DNA of 64,000 nt, taken from Sialis fuliginosa (taxonomy: Eukaryota > Arthropoda > Insecta > Megaloptera > Sialidae). The position numbers and the translations under genes were made by a program. Below the pieces are notes generated by a model, which was not told the origin of the DNA, made no database searches, and saw only the letters and a program-made list of their open reading frames with translations. Where the stretch lies: assembly GCA_961205875.1 (NCBI GenBank), contig OY540813.1, positions 5,179,001-5,243,000 on the forward strand, in the 5' to 3' direction. Shown here piece after piece: positions 43,935-56,067 of this stretch. Position 1 is the stretch's first letter. The number at the start of each line of letters is the position of its first letter.

Positions 43935-44430
43935 AATTATAGGGTTCCGTAGCCATTCTCACTAACATTCTCTACTGGGCAGTATCTAGATCCATGTCAT
44001 GTTGACAAATGTACGTGTCCGTGTGACGATTTAAAAAAAAAGTTATTTCTATTTTTTTTATAAACTATTTTTGCTACAGTACCTATTCGTTATAATTTTC
44101 ATTGAAAGTACTTATTAAAAGCTACATTCTGGATTTTTTTTCAAATTTTTGCATCTATAGTTTAGAAATTACAATGATGACTTTGAAATCAAATATATCG
44201 TGACTGAAGGGTTAAAATAAAAAGGTCCTAAAACATTTTTTGTTGAATTTAAAGAAACCTATCTATCAATCAAAAATTGGTACCCTTTTCAGTTTATACG
44301 AGGGGGTAAAAAAATTTTTTTTTAATCTCACCATTTATTTTTTTGTGTCATCAATCTACGTCCCTATACCAAATTTCATCGTAATAGGTATATAAATATA
44401 AATGACAGACAGACAAACATGGCGACTGTA
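43935..44430 (+). repeat. Dispersed repeat (family I copy 3)
   Basis: It opens ATAGGGTTCCGTAGCCATTC and keeps AAAAGCTACATTCTGGA, GACTGAAGGGTTAAAAT and a tail with ATTTCATCGTAATAGG and GACAGACAGACAAACATGGC. Collinear with the copy at 8838 and the inverse of that at 24940. Confidence 0.5.
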
Positions 44431-44861
44431 CACATTTAAAATCAAATTCAACTAATTAATTCATTTTCATTAATATCAAAAATGAAATTAAAAAACCATT
44501 AATAATATTGTTATAAAACCAATCAACTGTAATTAAATATAAACACGAGTAATTTTTAATTCCTATAATCGCTTTCGGAAACGCTCTCACATAAACAAAC
44601 CGCCCTATATTACCATTAATTACACATGAACAATGCGACTGATAACTAATAATAGCCTTCTGTATCAGATGAAATAAACATATTAGAAAATGGAACCCAT
44701 TACGCATGTTGTTATTAATGTTGAAATTACATATGTACACAAATGTATACCATTTCATCAATAACAGATGGTTGTATTTTATCATATTGTTTTAATCAAT
44801 GGTGTTTAATTAGTTAAAGTGAATTGCCGTTATTGAAATTTTATTTTTATACCTAGTATGT
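44431..44861. other. Unassigned stretch with unsupported ORF
   Basis: A 109-codon minus frame (44456-44785) has no domain and is AT-driven. Confidence 0.2.
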
Positions 44862-45395
44862 AAGGTACTGGCACCAGTTATGGCCGCTATAGGAGCAAGG
44901 TTTACTGTTTTGTGATTGACGGGCTTCTTTTTTGTAATTCTCATGTTACTGATAAAACAAGTAACTCTTTATTTAATCAATTTAATTACCAAAGTCTGCA
45001 AATATAGTTTATTTTTATAAATTATAGCTTTTTATTTTGTTTGTGTTTTTTCTCTGGTAATGGATAAAGTAAAACCAGTAGTGAGCACGGAGTGATGGAC
45101 ACTTGCTAATTATTACAAAATGAAAAGAAAGAATTGTCTTTGAAACAATGTAAAGCAGTTGCTATGATAATATAATAATTAATGAATAAATTATACTAAT
45201 AATTAGTTTAAATGTCCACCATTTTGACACCTATTGGCCGATTGTCATCAAATCACGCTGTAAGATAGTTAAATGTATATAGATTAATTTTCAGAAATGG
45301 TAGTAATCAAATATCAACAAATATTTCTAATTCAGTACGTTTAATTTAAAAATAGCCATTACTGGGGTCATATCCAAGACTGGTACCAGTACCTT
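44862..45395 (+). mobile_element. Family C DNA element, intact (copy 5)
   Basis: Terminal inverted repeats AAGGTACTGGCACCAGT and ACTGGTACCAGTACCTT bound 534 bp. All internal blocks seen in the other copies are present in order. No transposase frame. The target duplication is unclear because another copy starts directly after it. Confidence 0.75.
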
Positions 45396-45409
45396 GATAG
45401 GCTTAATTT

Positions 45410-45611
45410 TGCTGGAGAAAAAAAGGCTATAATTAAAAAAAAAAAAGTATATTTGCAGACTTAATAAAACTTAATAAAATTGATTAAACAAAAAGTTACT
45501 TGTTTTATTAGTAACATGAGTTCATGAGAATTACAAAAAACAAGTCCATTAATCAAAAAAAAAACCGAAAATTTGCTCTTATAGTGGCCATAACTGGTGC
45601 CTTTACCTTAT
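45410..45611 (-). mobile_element. Family C DNA element, left half inverted (copy 6)
   Basis: On the minus strand it begins TAAGGTAAAGGCACCAGTTA and runs to the AGCCTTTTTTTCTCCAG block. It faces copy 5, so the pair 44862-45611 forms a larger inverted structure. Confidence 0.65.
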
Positions 45612-46396
45612 ACGTTAATACCACGTAAACGACTGTACAAATATACTTGCTGCATGTGTACATATTACATATATTCATGCATGGGGTATTTTAAGTAGAT
45701 ATTTCGTACTATTTTGATATACATACATCTGTAGTATTCTGCAGAATGCGTACATCATTCATCGAAAAGCGAATATATACGACATTCCGATGGGAATCAA
45801 CATAAAATATTCGGTTTCCATGAATTTATTATCCTATTCCTATTTCGTTGATTACATTTTTTTGCGTCTCTTTGACACCGTGGTGCAGAAATAAGTTTTT
45901 TTCTGACTTCGCGTCAGTCGTCAAGGACTACTGACTGATGTTGAAGATAAAGATGATGGAGTGTGGGTTAGACGGTGTTGATTTCGGAAATGTATGGATC
46001 TACTTCTAAACAAATGTAAATTATTGCTTTCCAAAAATTATTAAGTCAGATAAGATCGTTTTTTGGTGTGAAATAGAAAACAAATTAGAATGGATGAAAC
46101 TCATCAAAATTGGTAGAAAGGGAGGTCCTCTAATACAGATAAATGTGCTCCAGTTATACCTGGTGTGCAGGTTTAAAAATGGGCATTATATTGCAAAAAA
46201 TATACTTAACTTGAGTAATGTCAAAAACAGGTATAAGATTGTTCGTTCATACAAAATTATATTCTGTATGAGAAAGGCCATTACAACTCTCATCGTTTCG
46301 ATACTACGCAGTTGCAGATATACAGAGTTAAGTTAAAGTAAAGACCCGGCGAATTATTTGCCTAGTTATCAGTAATATTGATTTATTTATTTAAAA
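45612..46396. other. Unassigned stretch
   Basis: An 80-codon plus frame (46094-46336) has no domain. Nothing else recognised. Confidence 0.2.
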
Positions 46397-46572
46397 CTAG
46401 CTGTTACCCACAACTTCGTTCGCGTGGAATCTAGATTAAGAAGAGCTGTCAGAAAAGGAGAAAATCCACTTGACGTAAAACCCTTGAAGAAGAAGGTTAG
46501 GTAATACATATTTCTGTTATACAAATTTTACCCAGCCATTTTTTTAAATTCAATAAATTTTTCTGGATACAA
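46397..46572 (-). mobile_element. Helitron 3' end, truncated by palindrome D2
   Basis: On the minus strand it ends GGGTAACAG-CTAG|T, the same family as 11100-11352. The 5' part is lost where the family D palindrome begins. Confidence 0.65.
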
Positions 46573-47174
46573 AATAGACGTAAAAAGTTGAAATTTTCAA
46601 ACCGCAGGTCTGTATCTCAATTCGTTCTCGAGATATAACCTGTCAAAGTTTTAGTTTTTTCAAAATTTTGGAGAAAAAAGGCCATAACTTTTGAACGGGT
46701 GGTCGGAATTGATTTTAGTTGACGGATTTGAAATCAGCGTGTCAAAATCTATATAATGACATGTATAATACCTTAAAACTCGAGAAAAAATATTTCGCGA
46801 AAAATCGAAAAAATTCAAAAAATGTCGATTTTTGGCCAAATTTTTTTTTGTCGGATTTTGAAGTATTATACATGTCATTATATAGATTTTGACACGCTGA
46901 TTTCAAATCCGTCAACTAAAATCAATTCCGACCACCCGTTCAAAAGTTATGGCCTTTTTTCTCCAAAAATTTGAAAAAACTAAAACTTTGAGAGGCTATA
47001 TCTCGAGAACGGTTTGAGATACAGACCTGCGGTTTGAAACAAACAACTTTTCACGTCATTTTCTATACAATAAACTTACTTTTAACGAAATCAAAAATTC
47101 GAAATTTTTTAGTGAAATTTCCTGCAGTTCGTCATACAAATATCGACTAAAATACAAGAAAATAAGACGTAGAA
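46573..47174. repeat. Family D palindrome, left-truncated (copy 2)
   Basis: The right arm is complete to AAAATAAGACGTAGAAT. The left arm starts at AAAGTTGAAATTTTCAAACC and lacks about the outer 130 bp. The internal spacer is shorter than in the copy at 20677. Confidence 0.7.
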
Positions 47175-47585
47175 TATTTGATTTACATTACTAATATGTT
47201 GTTCAACTCTCACTACTTACAATAAATTTCATGGACACCTCTAGAGTTCATTCAATGACAAATTACAACCCTTTTAGAGTAATCGTGTTCTATTCCAGTT
47301 AGCCGACTTTTATAGTTAATTTTTTTTCCACTTGTGTTTTTAAATTGACGAAACTATATATAATATTACTTATGAGAGTGTAAATAAAGCAAAATAATAT
47401 CAATACATTTAAAAAATAAATCCAGGTACAGATTGTCGTCGTTAAAATGTGCTATTCTATAAATATTACACTGGAAACTCATGGCAACAATCTAGTATTG
47501 AATTTATCTTCTTGGTCATATTTTCAACAAGAATTGAGAACATGACCAAAAAATTCAAAGAAATAAAAAGTCGGGAAGTAATGGG
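47175..47585. mobile_element. piggyBac-like MITE, left-truncated (family K copy 1)
   Basis: It is collinear with the copy at 62006-62503 and ends TCGGGAAGTAATGGG followed by TTAA (47586-47589). About the first 55 bp are missing at the junction with the palindrome. Confidence 0.6.
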
Positions 47586-47589
47586 TTAA

Positions 47590-48444
47590 ATACACTCGAC
47601 TCGAATTTCTCATTGACATTTATTAAGACATTCTTTTGATATAATTTATCGCAAGTCGAATAAATCACTGGCGGTCATTAGTTTTGACTCATGTATATTT
47701 CAACATCCATTATTCGTAGATGCTTTGTTTACAGTTTACACCAATTAGGTTATACGATGGAGGTACACATACAGACAAAATAACGCGGTGTGCTCATAAA
47801 ACAGCATTACATCAATCAGGTGTAGGGTATTACTAGTCGCTGTATGGGTTTTATAGTTCCGAAGATATTAATTTTTCAAATGGTGCGAGTAAATTGACTG
47901 GAATAACCTATATAACTTGATTACTGGCGTAACGGCGTAGCAGCGCGCGCAAAGTGAATTTACTATATCTCTGTACCTACATTGTTTTCAACGTGTTTTA
48001 AGAAGGCATTAAAAAGAATATATAGGTACACACTGTGCCACCTTGAAGACAGCGTAATGGGGTAGTTTCGCCAACGGGATTGTATTTTATGAAACACAAA
48101 TCGTGAGCACGAAAAAATAACACGGAAGCAAGTTTAATGTGGGTGGATCTAAATTTTCACTGCTGGGAAATGAAAAAAATAAAATTTGTTACATGTACAA
48201 ATTATATGTCGGAGTACATTAGTTATCCAATGTTATATATTTGAAATTATGTTCCTAAATATACACTTTAATAGTTTTTTTTATGTTTGTTCACCAACCA
48301 TTTGTTAATATGAGAAATTAAAATAAATACAAAAAAATATAAATATTACTTCGTACCAATAACAACACAGCTACACAAAAAAGCGACCTATATAGCATTG
48401 TAGTACAGTGGAAATCAAAATTTTTGAAATTTTCTGCTTACCAG
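47590..48444. other. Unassigned stretch
   Basis: A mixed patch at 47920-48100 has no frame or splice signal that I could support. Confidence 0.25.
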
Positions 48445-48516
48445 TTTTTTTTATTTGAGCTTGAATTTTGGGTTACGCCAACTTATTGTTAGAAAAATTC
48501 AAGCTCAAATAAAAAA
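48445..48516. repeat. Hairpin beside a Helitron end
   Basis: TTATTTGAGCTTGAATTTT and AAAATTCAAGCTCAAATAA form a near-perfect 24-bp stem with about 22 bases between. Confidence 0.6.
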
Positions 48517-48520
48517 ATAC

Positions 48521-48705
48521 ACTACGCATTGGACCATGTGTTATCTGGGGATATAAATTTAATCTGTAATAAACCTATTAATACCTCTCCGATTGTTTTT
48601 TTTTTTAATGAAATTTACACAAAATATCAACAAATTATACACCTAAACCTTCTTTGTGAAATACCCTAAACTGAGAAAACCGTGCACAGATAGACAGACG
48701 CGACA
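48521..48705 (-). mobile_element. Helitron-like element (family A, diverged copy 5)
   Basis: On the minus strand it holds CTGTGCACGGTTTTCTCAG and the end ATATCCCCAGATAACAC followed by GGTCCAATGCGTAG, where the terminal CTAG has mutated to GTAG. Confidence 0.55.
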
Positions 48706-49272
48706 AATGACTTTGTTTTATTTTATGTATAAATATTGAATCCATATTTTATACACTCGTAAAACAAAAAACCCTGGTGCGAAAAGTAAATCTGTCTATA
48801 ATCAGTAAATATTTCAGAGTATTCTCCATATAAATAAGACACATTATATCTACTTTGCAGCATCCAAACACATCAGACACAATAAATAACGATACTTTTA
48901 GTAGTTCGACACGTTGGAAAAAAGAAACAAGAGCGCATGATATACGAGCCACAGGCATCGTACTCCGGAGTTTCAAATTTACACACCGCAGGAGCAGGAG
49001 TTAAGTTTCGCGGAGTAATAAAATTACATTCGCCAGCGCAGTTAAATCTAATAACAAACCGAGACACTGCGAACAGTCACCCGTAAGCAATGATCCGTCA
49101 GTGTCGATCTATGGTACGTGTATGAGCCTTCGAGAATACTCTGACGTTATTAGTTATTGTCCATAATAATATGCTAAATATGATATTGTTAAATTTAATG
49201 ACTTGGTAGTATGAAAAGCATTTATAATCGAATTTTCTTCTCACTATATTAAGAAAATAAAGGACGGTTACA
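48706..49272 (-). other. Mixed patch, possible regulatory DNA
   Basis: Between about 48930 and 49120 the composition is less AT-rich (GTACTCCGGAGTTTC, GCAGGAGCAGGAG, GTTTCGCGGAG). Minus-strand frames of 64-75 codons cross it (48749-48976, 48873-49067) without recognisable domains. Confidence 0.2.
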
Positions 49273-49500
49273 CAGTGTATTCCAAGTTGATTAATAACAT
49301 ATTATAAACATACTGTTAAATTTGTCAATAGTGTTTTGTTTAAAAAAAATATTTTTATTATTTTATCTAGGATGGTTAGTTTAAATTCTTTATTAAAGTT
49401 AAAAACAAAACATTATTGACTAATTTAAAATCTATCAGTTTGTTTCAAAGCCGCGTTTCTAATCACACGTCCTTACCCAATGTTGAAAAAACGACATCTA
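49273..49500. mobile_element. Family B MITE, diverged (copy 5)
   Basis: Starts CAGTGTATTCCAAGTTGATT; the internal TTATTTTATCTAGGATG and AATCTATCAGTT blocks are retained. The right terminus is not identifiable. Confidence 0.6.
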
Positions 49501-50199
49501 GAACATTTAACAATCTGAGTCAAAAATAAACTAAATCTAGATGCAATGAACAATCAAAATCAAATTATGAATTATTCACTTTAAATGCTTATAAGAAAGT
49601 CAAATTAAAAACCTTATTTCCCATTATTGACTGTTATTTTAGAATTTTAGCCAAAAAATTAATATTTGTTAAAAAAATTTATTCTGAATTCATCTGTCAG
49701 ATATAAAAACAAAATAAGTATTTTATTATTATTAATGACATATATATTAAAATATTTTTAAATAACACTATTTAGAACATATTTTATGTGGAACATACAA
49801 ATCTAATGAAAATAATAATATTAGTATTTCATATGCTTACATATATAAAAAAATATGTAATAAAACAAATCATTACATTTCAGTACGCCATTCTTTTTTC
49901 AATATTTTTCAGCAATAATTATTTTTTTCTCGCAAATTAATTACTGTATATTATATGTATTATTTTTTTTGTGAAACTTGTTGCTAAATATGTAAGTGAC
50001 GTTTTGTGAAAATTGCAGATTTTTAACCGTCAATACTCAATACATGTTAATTTTAAAAAATAATAACTTTCAAACTATGTTGTAAAACCTTCTGAAATTT
50101 TGCGTGGGTACTTAAGATTTATTAAGGAGTAACTTCTCCAAATTTTAACTATTTCTCGTTGAAAATTAGCTCTATATACCGACGCTTGTTACAAAGACT
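49501..50199. other. Unassigned AT-rich stretch
   Basis: Nothing recognised. Confidence 0.25.
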
Positions 50200-50300
50200 A
50201 GCACGTTTTAAACTATCATGTTCAAACTTCCTACGATAACTAACACGTTTGAAATATTATCATGAAATCTAACACGTTTAACATATTTTAATGACAAGTA
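50200..50300. repeat. Degenerate 29-bp minisatellite
   Basis: The word AACACGTTT / AACACGTGG recurs at about 29-30 bp spacing, each followed by an AATATTATCATGA-like segment, for three to four units. Confidence 0.5.
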
Positions 50301-50439
50301 ACACGTGGAGAAAAATAAAATGTGTAAGTCTTTGAGCTTTATAGACTTAAATCGTAATGCTGACTTTATTTTTTCTATTCACGTCACCACTAGCAGGTAA
50401 ATACAAAGCCGGTAGGCAATAAGAGTAGATCGTAACTCG

Positions 50440-50575
50440 CAATTTGAGCCCGCGTTTGAAATTTACTACTATCTAATTGGACGTGTCTCGGCAGTAAAGT
50501 TCACTTTGCGAGACACCGATGATCGTCGTTGCGCGAATCTCGGACGTAATTACGGGACCGAACAAGTGTTAAATA
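50440..50575. promoter_or_regulatory. CpG-rich patch, possible regulatory DNA
   Basis: TTGCGAGACACCGATGATCG and GCGCGAATCTCGGACG give a clear local CpG rise. No donor or convincing frame was seen. Confidence 0.2.
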
Positions 50576-50672
50576 AAATTACACACAATTGAAACCATGA
50601 GTTTGGTGACATTCTGCATTGTCGAACAGGAAATTTTTTTATTTTTTTTCGTTTAGAAGCAACACGGAAACT

Positions 50673-50895
50673 AAAGCGACCTTCCCAAAAATAACTTAAG
50701 CAATTGTTTCTGTTCCAAGGGATGAAGTTAAAAGAACCCAGTTTTCCTATGTAGAATTCAAACTACATTTCTAATGAAAAATAAAGCAACCTTCCCAGAA
50801 ATAACTTAAGTAATTGTTTCTGATCAAAGGGATGAAGTTAAAAACAACTAAGTTTTCCTATGTAGAATTCAAACTACATTTCTAATGAAAAATAA
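50673..50895. repeat. Two-unit tandem duplication, about 110 bp
   Basis: CCTTCCCA(A/G)AAATAACTTAAG through GTAGAATTCAAACTACATTT occurs twice head to tail with about a 110-bp offset and few mismatches. Confidence 0.75.
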
Positions 50896-51094
50896 ATCGA
50901 GTACTAATAATTAGGATAATGTTTTTCTTTTATTATAAACAGATCGATGGATAAAAATATTTTTGGAAACTAATTCAACAAAAAAGTTTCTACGAAAAAC
51001 ATATTTTTGGAGTGAAATGATACAACTTAAGCAAAATGAATAAGTATAAAAAAATTGCAGTAAAGCCACACAAAGAAATGTAACCCTTATTATA

Positions 51095-51340
51095 CAATTT
51101 GTTACCCGCGACTTCGTTCGCGTGGATGTTAGGTAGGAACTGTCAGATATAAAACCCATGAGGAAGAAAAAGAAGGTCGTCCATACAAATGTCATACACT
51201 TATTTTAATATCTAATAAATTTATATATAATATAATAATATATAATTAAGAATGCAAGTTATCTCCCTGCCAAGTTTCATCAAGATCGGTTCGACAGAGA
51301 GAGAAATAGACAGACACACTTTCGTATTTATCTTCATTGG
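51095..51340 (-). mobile_element. Helitron-like element (GTTACCCGCGACTTCG family)
   Basis: GTTACCCGCGACTTCGTTCG at the left is the inverse of the Helitron 3' hairpin region; the terminal CTAG itself is mutated. At the other side GAAATAGACAGACACACTTT matches the 5' part of the family. A 94-codon minus frame across it is incidental. Confidence 0.5.
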
Positions 51341-51793
51341 CGTCAATAAGACAATTAATTATAATGAATTGATGTTCTCATTTAAAAAAATTAACTAAAA
51401 ACAATTTAGCTTAATTAGTAGTTTTGAATTTCGGCACAGTAACTAGGGGTGTGTCGTTTTAGACACAGACACACGCACAACACACGAGCGTTTTAATTTC
51501 ATTACCGACACTGTTTTCATGACAACGCAACTAATAACAGCTGTAACGATGTCAGTAAACTCTGTAATTTCAAACCTCATTTGCTCGACAGCAATACAAA
51601 CTATGGAAAACATATAAATAACCATAAATGTCTCTTGTTTTGAATTACATTACTTATATTCGAATTAATTACTTAATTTATAGCTTCAATTAAAAGCCGG
51701 TGTTAATAAATGAAAGAAACTGACTGTATTTAAGTACCAAACTTTAATATAGCGGGTTGGTAGGAAACTTAAATGTTTTCTGTATGATATATT
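51341..51793. other. Unassigned stretch
   Basis: A 60-codon minus frame (51443-51625) has no domain. Confidence 0.2.
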
Positions 51794-52208
51794 CAGCGTC
51801 GGTTTTAAGGGGGGGGAACACAATAGGACATAAGTGACTTTTTTGGTTCAAATCAGTATACAGGCTATAATTTTTGAGTAAACTTTTTTTGAGTCTGTAG
51901 GATCGCGCCAAGCCGAGATATTACCTATTCAACTTATTTGTTAATTTATCATTTTTAATTTGTTAATAATAGGGGAAGGAGGTCTCGACGGTTTTAGGAC
52001 ATTTGATGGTCTTAATGTTAATAGTGTAAGCTATATTTAAAAAAAAAGATGGAGTCTCTAGAATCGCGCCGAGCTGAGATATTAACTATTCAACTTATTT
52101 GTTAATTTATCAATTTTAATTGACATTTTTGGTGATTTTTTTAGGGGAAGAGAGGGCAAAAAAATAAATTTCGCCCAGGGCGCCAGACTTGCTAAGGACA
52201 GTTCTTGA
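51794..52208. mobile_element. Family E foldback (copy 2)
   Basis: Keeps GAGTCTGTAGGATCGCGCCA twice as part of repeated internal segments, and ends CGCCCAGGGCGCCAGACTTG followed by CTAAGGACAG. The left arm is shortened. Confidence 0.6.
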
Positions 52209-52878
52209 TATATTAATGGATTACATATTTTCTAAAAGGTTTTACAGTTTAATAGAATCGCTATAGGTAAAATATGACATTGCTTTATAATTAATAGGTT
52301 TTGAATTTTAAGTTATTTACTATCTAAGATTTGTAAGACCTAAAATGGAAGCCGAATTCCGTTATACACTTCAGAAGATGATTCCGACATGAGAATTGAT
52401 ACAACCCAGAAAGTTAGTTCTAGCGTATCTGACAGTTCTCCTTTAGTTTCATGGTATGTAAACACCAACGGTATTAAAACAGTGGCGAAAATTTAAAAAA
52501 ACTAATTTAAAAATTTCAAAATGATATTCTACAATGTTTTTAATAAACTACTATTAAAATAATACCTTTACACATTTTTACTGCAGCCCTTAACTGGAAT
52601 AAGTGAACTAATGCCAAATTAAATCATTTCCAATCTACCGCTCAAACACTGTAGCGATTATGTTTAAAATGCAAACTGATCTTAATGGATTCGCGCATCA
52701 GCGACAGTTTCATATCACACCCTAATCAAAACCATCTCCCTCTAGTTACAGCCAGTGGCACTCCACGATGAAATGTCGTGGGGGGTCGTTTACATTTAAT
52801 TACAAATTGCTTGAAAATATCTACTTATATTAATATTTTTTTCAATGTCGATTTAAAATCAAAATCATTATATAACCA
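52209..52878. other. Unassigned stretch
   Basis: Nothing recognised. Confidence 0.25.
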
Positions 52879-52897
52879 CTAGCTGTTACCCACGACT

Positions 52898-53595
52898 TCC
52901 TTAATATATATAAAACTCAACGTCTATCCGTCTGTCCATTAGTGCGCTTATAACTCGAGAACCACTTATCCGATTTTCGTGTTTTTTTTTAATTCATAGA
53001 TATATTCTCTGACCAAGTTATAGCAGTGACGATAATAGTAAATCAAGTCGGAAAAAAGTTTGCCGCCAGCGTGCTCTTTTGCATTACGCTGCCTAAACCG
53101 TTCAATATTGAACAAAATAATGTAGTAAAGAATTGTGAAAAATAAAAAGATCTAAAATAAAGTCTGCTTAAGTCATAATGACTGCTTTTATGTTACAAAG
53201 AAAATTAAAAATGTTTGGGTTCTGTTTACGTGGACTTATGACCTGTAAAACATTAATCCTTATCGAAATATATATTATTTCGTCGTCATAAGTACTTAAT
53301 GTAGATATAATTTGCTCTTTACAGCATCCAATTTGGTCGTATAGTTCAGGAAATAACTTTAAATAAGTTATATACGGTAAAATATTATTAATACCGCGCG
53401 AACTAGTCGTAGCGGGGCAGAGGGAAAGAACACAAGGCCGGCATTCGAACTCCCTTTGATCGTCAATTGTTTATTTTATTTTAAATAATTTAAACAGAAC
53501 AAAAATTATTTGTACGTTTTGTTTTGTATATTTTTCAAAAATCCCAAACAATAATTCCGTAGTCCATGCGAGTGAAACCGCGCGGGTACAGCTAA
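52898..53595 (+). mobile_element. Helitron-like element, about 698 bp
   Basis: The 5' side reads TCCTTAATATATATAAAACT followed by CAACGTC and CGTCTGTCC, typical of Helitron starts. The 3' side is AAACCGCGCGGGTACAG-CTAA|T, fitting CTRR plus T. Directly upstream, at 52879-52897, lies the inverse end of another Helitron (CTAGCTGTTACCCACGACT), so this copy is inserted beside an older one. Confidence 0.65.
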
Positions 53596-53756
53596 TTTGA
53601 AATATAAACAGGTACAGACAAAATAAAAATAAAATGTACATAGAATTTTATTCCTTTTATTTTCCCCCACAATGTAAAATCAAAACGAATAAAAATGGTA
53701 GTAAAACAGTACAAAAATATGCTTACGACGATTGCCAACAAATATCTATGTATTAG

Positions 53757-54098
53757 TTGAACGTCTTCTCCGCCACCCCCATTAACCCCCACTGGACATC
53801 CCCGTTTGTCACATCATCTCTCCGCTTGCATACTTGTTGCAACTGTTATCGCCCCATCCACCCTACCGCTTTGTACCACTCTCTATCATTTATCTTATTG
53901 CGCCCTTCACATGATTTCTACTCGAGTGCCATCATTATCGTTCAAAAAAAGAGACAAGGAATTGCATCTAGTGTGTTGATACTTGATGCTGCGTATGTTT
54001 GCACAGCTTTATTGTTCCTCAGGGTTGCTGTTTACACTTGGGTGAAAGCGTTCACTTTAAATAATTATCTAACAGTCAGTTTGAATCTTGTTTCTTGA
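53757..54098 (+). CDS. Unsupported open frame, 113 codons
   Basis: One of the longer frames in the window, with a slightly elevated G+C. Its opening codon is not ATG (TTG), no domain or homology is recognised, and no splice or promoter signal supports it. Probably not a gene. Confidence 0.12.
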   Translation: MNVFSATPINPHWTSPFVTSSLRLHTCCNCYRPIHPTALYHSLSFILLRPSHDFYSSAIIIVQKKRQGIASSVLILDAAYVCTALLFLRVAVYTWVKAFTLNNYLTVSLNLVS

Positions 54099-54185
54099 GA
54101 TCTACCAAAAAATGAGTATAAAATTATCAGCAGTGTTTATTTTCTATTTGTTATAATTAGTATTATTTGAATAATGATAATATAT

Positions 54186-54600
54186 ACAGGGTGTTCAAGA
54201 TAAGCGTGAAATGCATGGGGATTTATTAAACGGTGAAAGATCCAGATTCGGTTAAATGAGATGAATTTTTTTGTAATGAAAAGGGTGAGTATTACTATAT
54301 CAAAAATATTAATAAATCTTAAAAATCTGAAAATTCGGAAATCTTTAAATGGCTATAACTTTTTTGCCAAAGTCGATAGGTACTTCTTGTTTACTGTTTC
54401 TTAAAACACTTTTTGTGTAGAATTGATTGGTGTATTTAGAATTTTTATATTACGTTTAGTTTCCGAATTACAAGCCTTAACTTTATTTTTTCGTATAGGT
54501 CACTAAGTTGGCTATAGCATATTTGAACGTGGTTTTTACTCTACTTTACAACGATATGTAACTTGTCATATTTATTTTCGAAATAATGTAATAGTTTATT
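54186..54600 (+). repeat. Dispersed repeat starting ACAGGGTGTTC
   Basis: TATACAGGGTGTTCAAGATA opens a segment with AACTTTTTTGCCAAAGTCGA-like blocks. An opening with CCGGGTGTTTTTTTTAACCT also lies at 34373. ACAGGGTGTTC ends are common in insect repeats; the class is open. Confidence 0.35.
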
Positions 54601-54642
54601 GTTTTCAAATATTCATTTGTTATTTTGATTGTTGTTATTGTA

Positions 54643-54981
54643 TGTTGTATAAGAAATTTAACATGGGGACAATTAGAAATGTTGTAGTAACCTTTGGTCA
54701 AATTTAACGATGTGTGATTGGTGCATTTTGAAATGCTGCCTCGAAACTAACTGATAAATTTTAAATTAATCAACAGTATTTTGTTTTCAAAAATACATTA
54801 ATGAAATTAAAGTAAGCATCCTAGATAAAATAATAATAATATTTTTTGGCAGATATAAATTTGAAAACAAAAAATTTAAAAAGGCACCAATCATACATCG
54901 TTAAATTTGAGCAAAGGTTACTACAACACTTCTGATTGCCCCCATGTTTTTCCTATGTCTTAATCAACTTGGAATACATTG
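54643..54981. mobile_element. Family B foldback MITE (copy 6)
   Basis: Both arms are present (AACATGGGGACAATTAGAAA and its inverse), ending CAACTTGGAATACATTG plus TA. The left end has lost the CAGTGTATTCC tip. Confidence 0.7.
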
Positions 54982-56067
54982 TATAGTTTAGTTTTGACTT
55001 AGTTATTATATATTTCAAATACTTTATTAAATAATTTCATATTAACTCAAAAATAAAAATATATCGACCATGGAAGTATTCATTTCAAATTATTAAAATC
55101 TCTTTCACTAACTTTCAAAGAATAACTCTTCAGCGTGAATCACACGCATTAATATTTTTCCATAGTCAACTCTAAATTATCCCTTTCAAACTTAATAACA
55201 TGACTGTTTTAATGTAATCCGTATACGTAGGATACAATTTATCGCATTGTTCCACCCCACTCGACAGTGTCTGAGTGTGCACTTTCTTTACTCTTTCAAC
55301 TCTTTGTGAGTCGGGTGGTGTAACTTGCACCGTGTTCAAATGAAGCCGGGAGTAGTGCCACAACAACGATACAAAAGATACTGGAAGGGTGAAACAGCCG
55401 GTACGTTTATCGCTACACGGCTTGCCGAGCAGGCGGCAAATTTAAAACACATATGTATGGGTGTCTTATAGGACAGGGGCGTATGTTAAAAAAAATAATA
55501 GCATAATTGTGAATGGGTCATTTTTTTAAATATTACTTAAGAATAAGGGCTGATTCGAATCTCATGATTGTGTGGAACATAATAATATTTTTTAATATCA
55601 AAAATAATGATTTGAATTTACACAAAATTAAATTTTCCTGTTCTTTTGTGTTTCAAAATACAGTTTATACTTCGATAAAAATGTATTGATACAAAATATT
55701 TTTAAAATACTTGTTTTGTTTTTCATGAAACTTATAATTTTAAAGATTGTTTGTAGCATTTTTAATTAATATTTAATTTTGAAAATTCGTTGCGAAATCA
55801 CAAAAAAATATTTAATCTTTTATTTTTACCAATTTCATTAGTATTTATTTTCCATTGTTGTATTACTTAATTTTAGTTTACCCCACACAGGTTACAAAAA
55901 AATAAACCTGTAACAATGTTATCGTTTGTATGTACAAAACATGCTAAATGTATTTTAACATTAATATCAAGTTAAACCTCACTGTTAAGAATAGAATAAT
56001 AAAACATTTTTAACATAAAAAAACAACTTTACTTGTTAGATAATATTAACTAGCTCTCTCGTTCCAT
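54982..56067. other. Unassigned stretch
   Basis: AT-rich except 55230-55460, which is mixed and holds a 64-codon minus frame (55172-55366) without a domain. Confidence 0.25.

Noticed and set aside
44456..44785. 109-codon minus-strand open frame
   Set aside because: AT-driven composition, no domain, no splice or promoter signal, adjacent to dispersed repeats.
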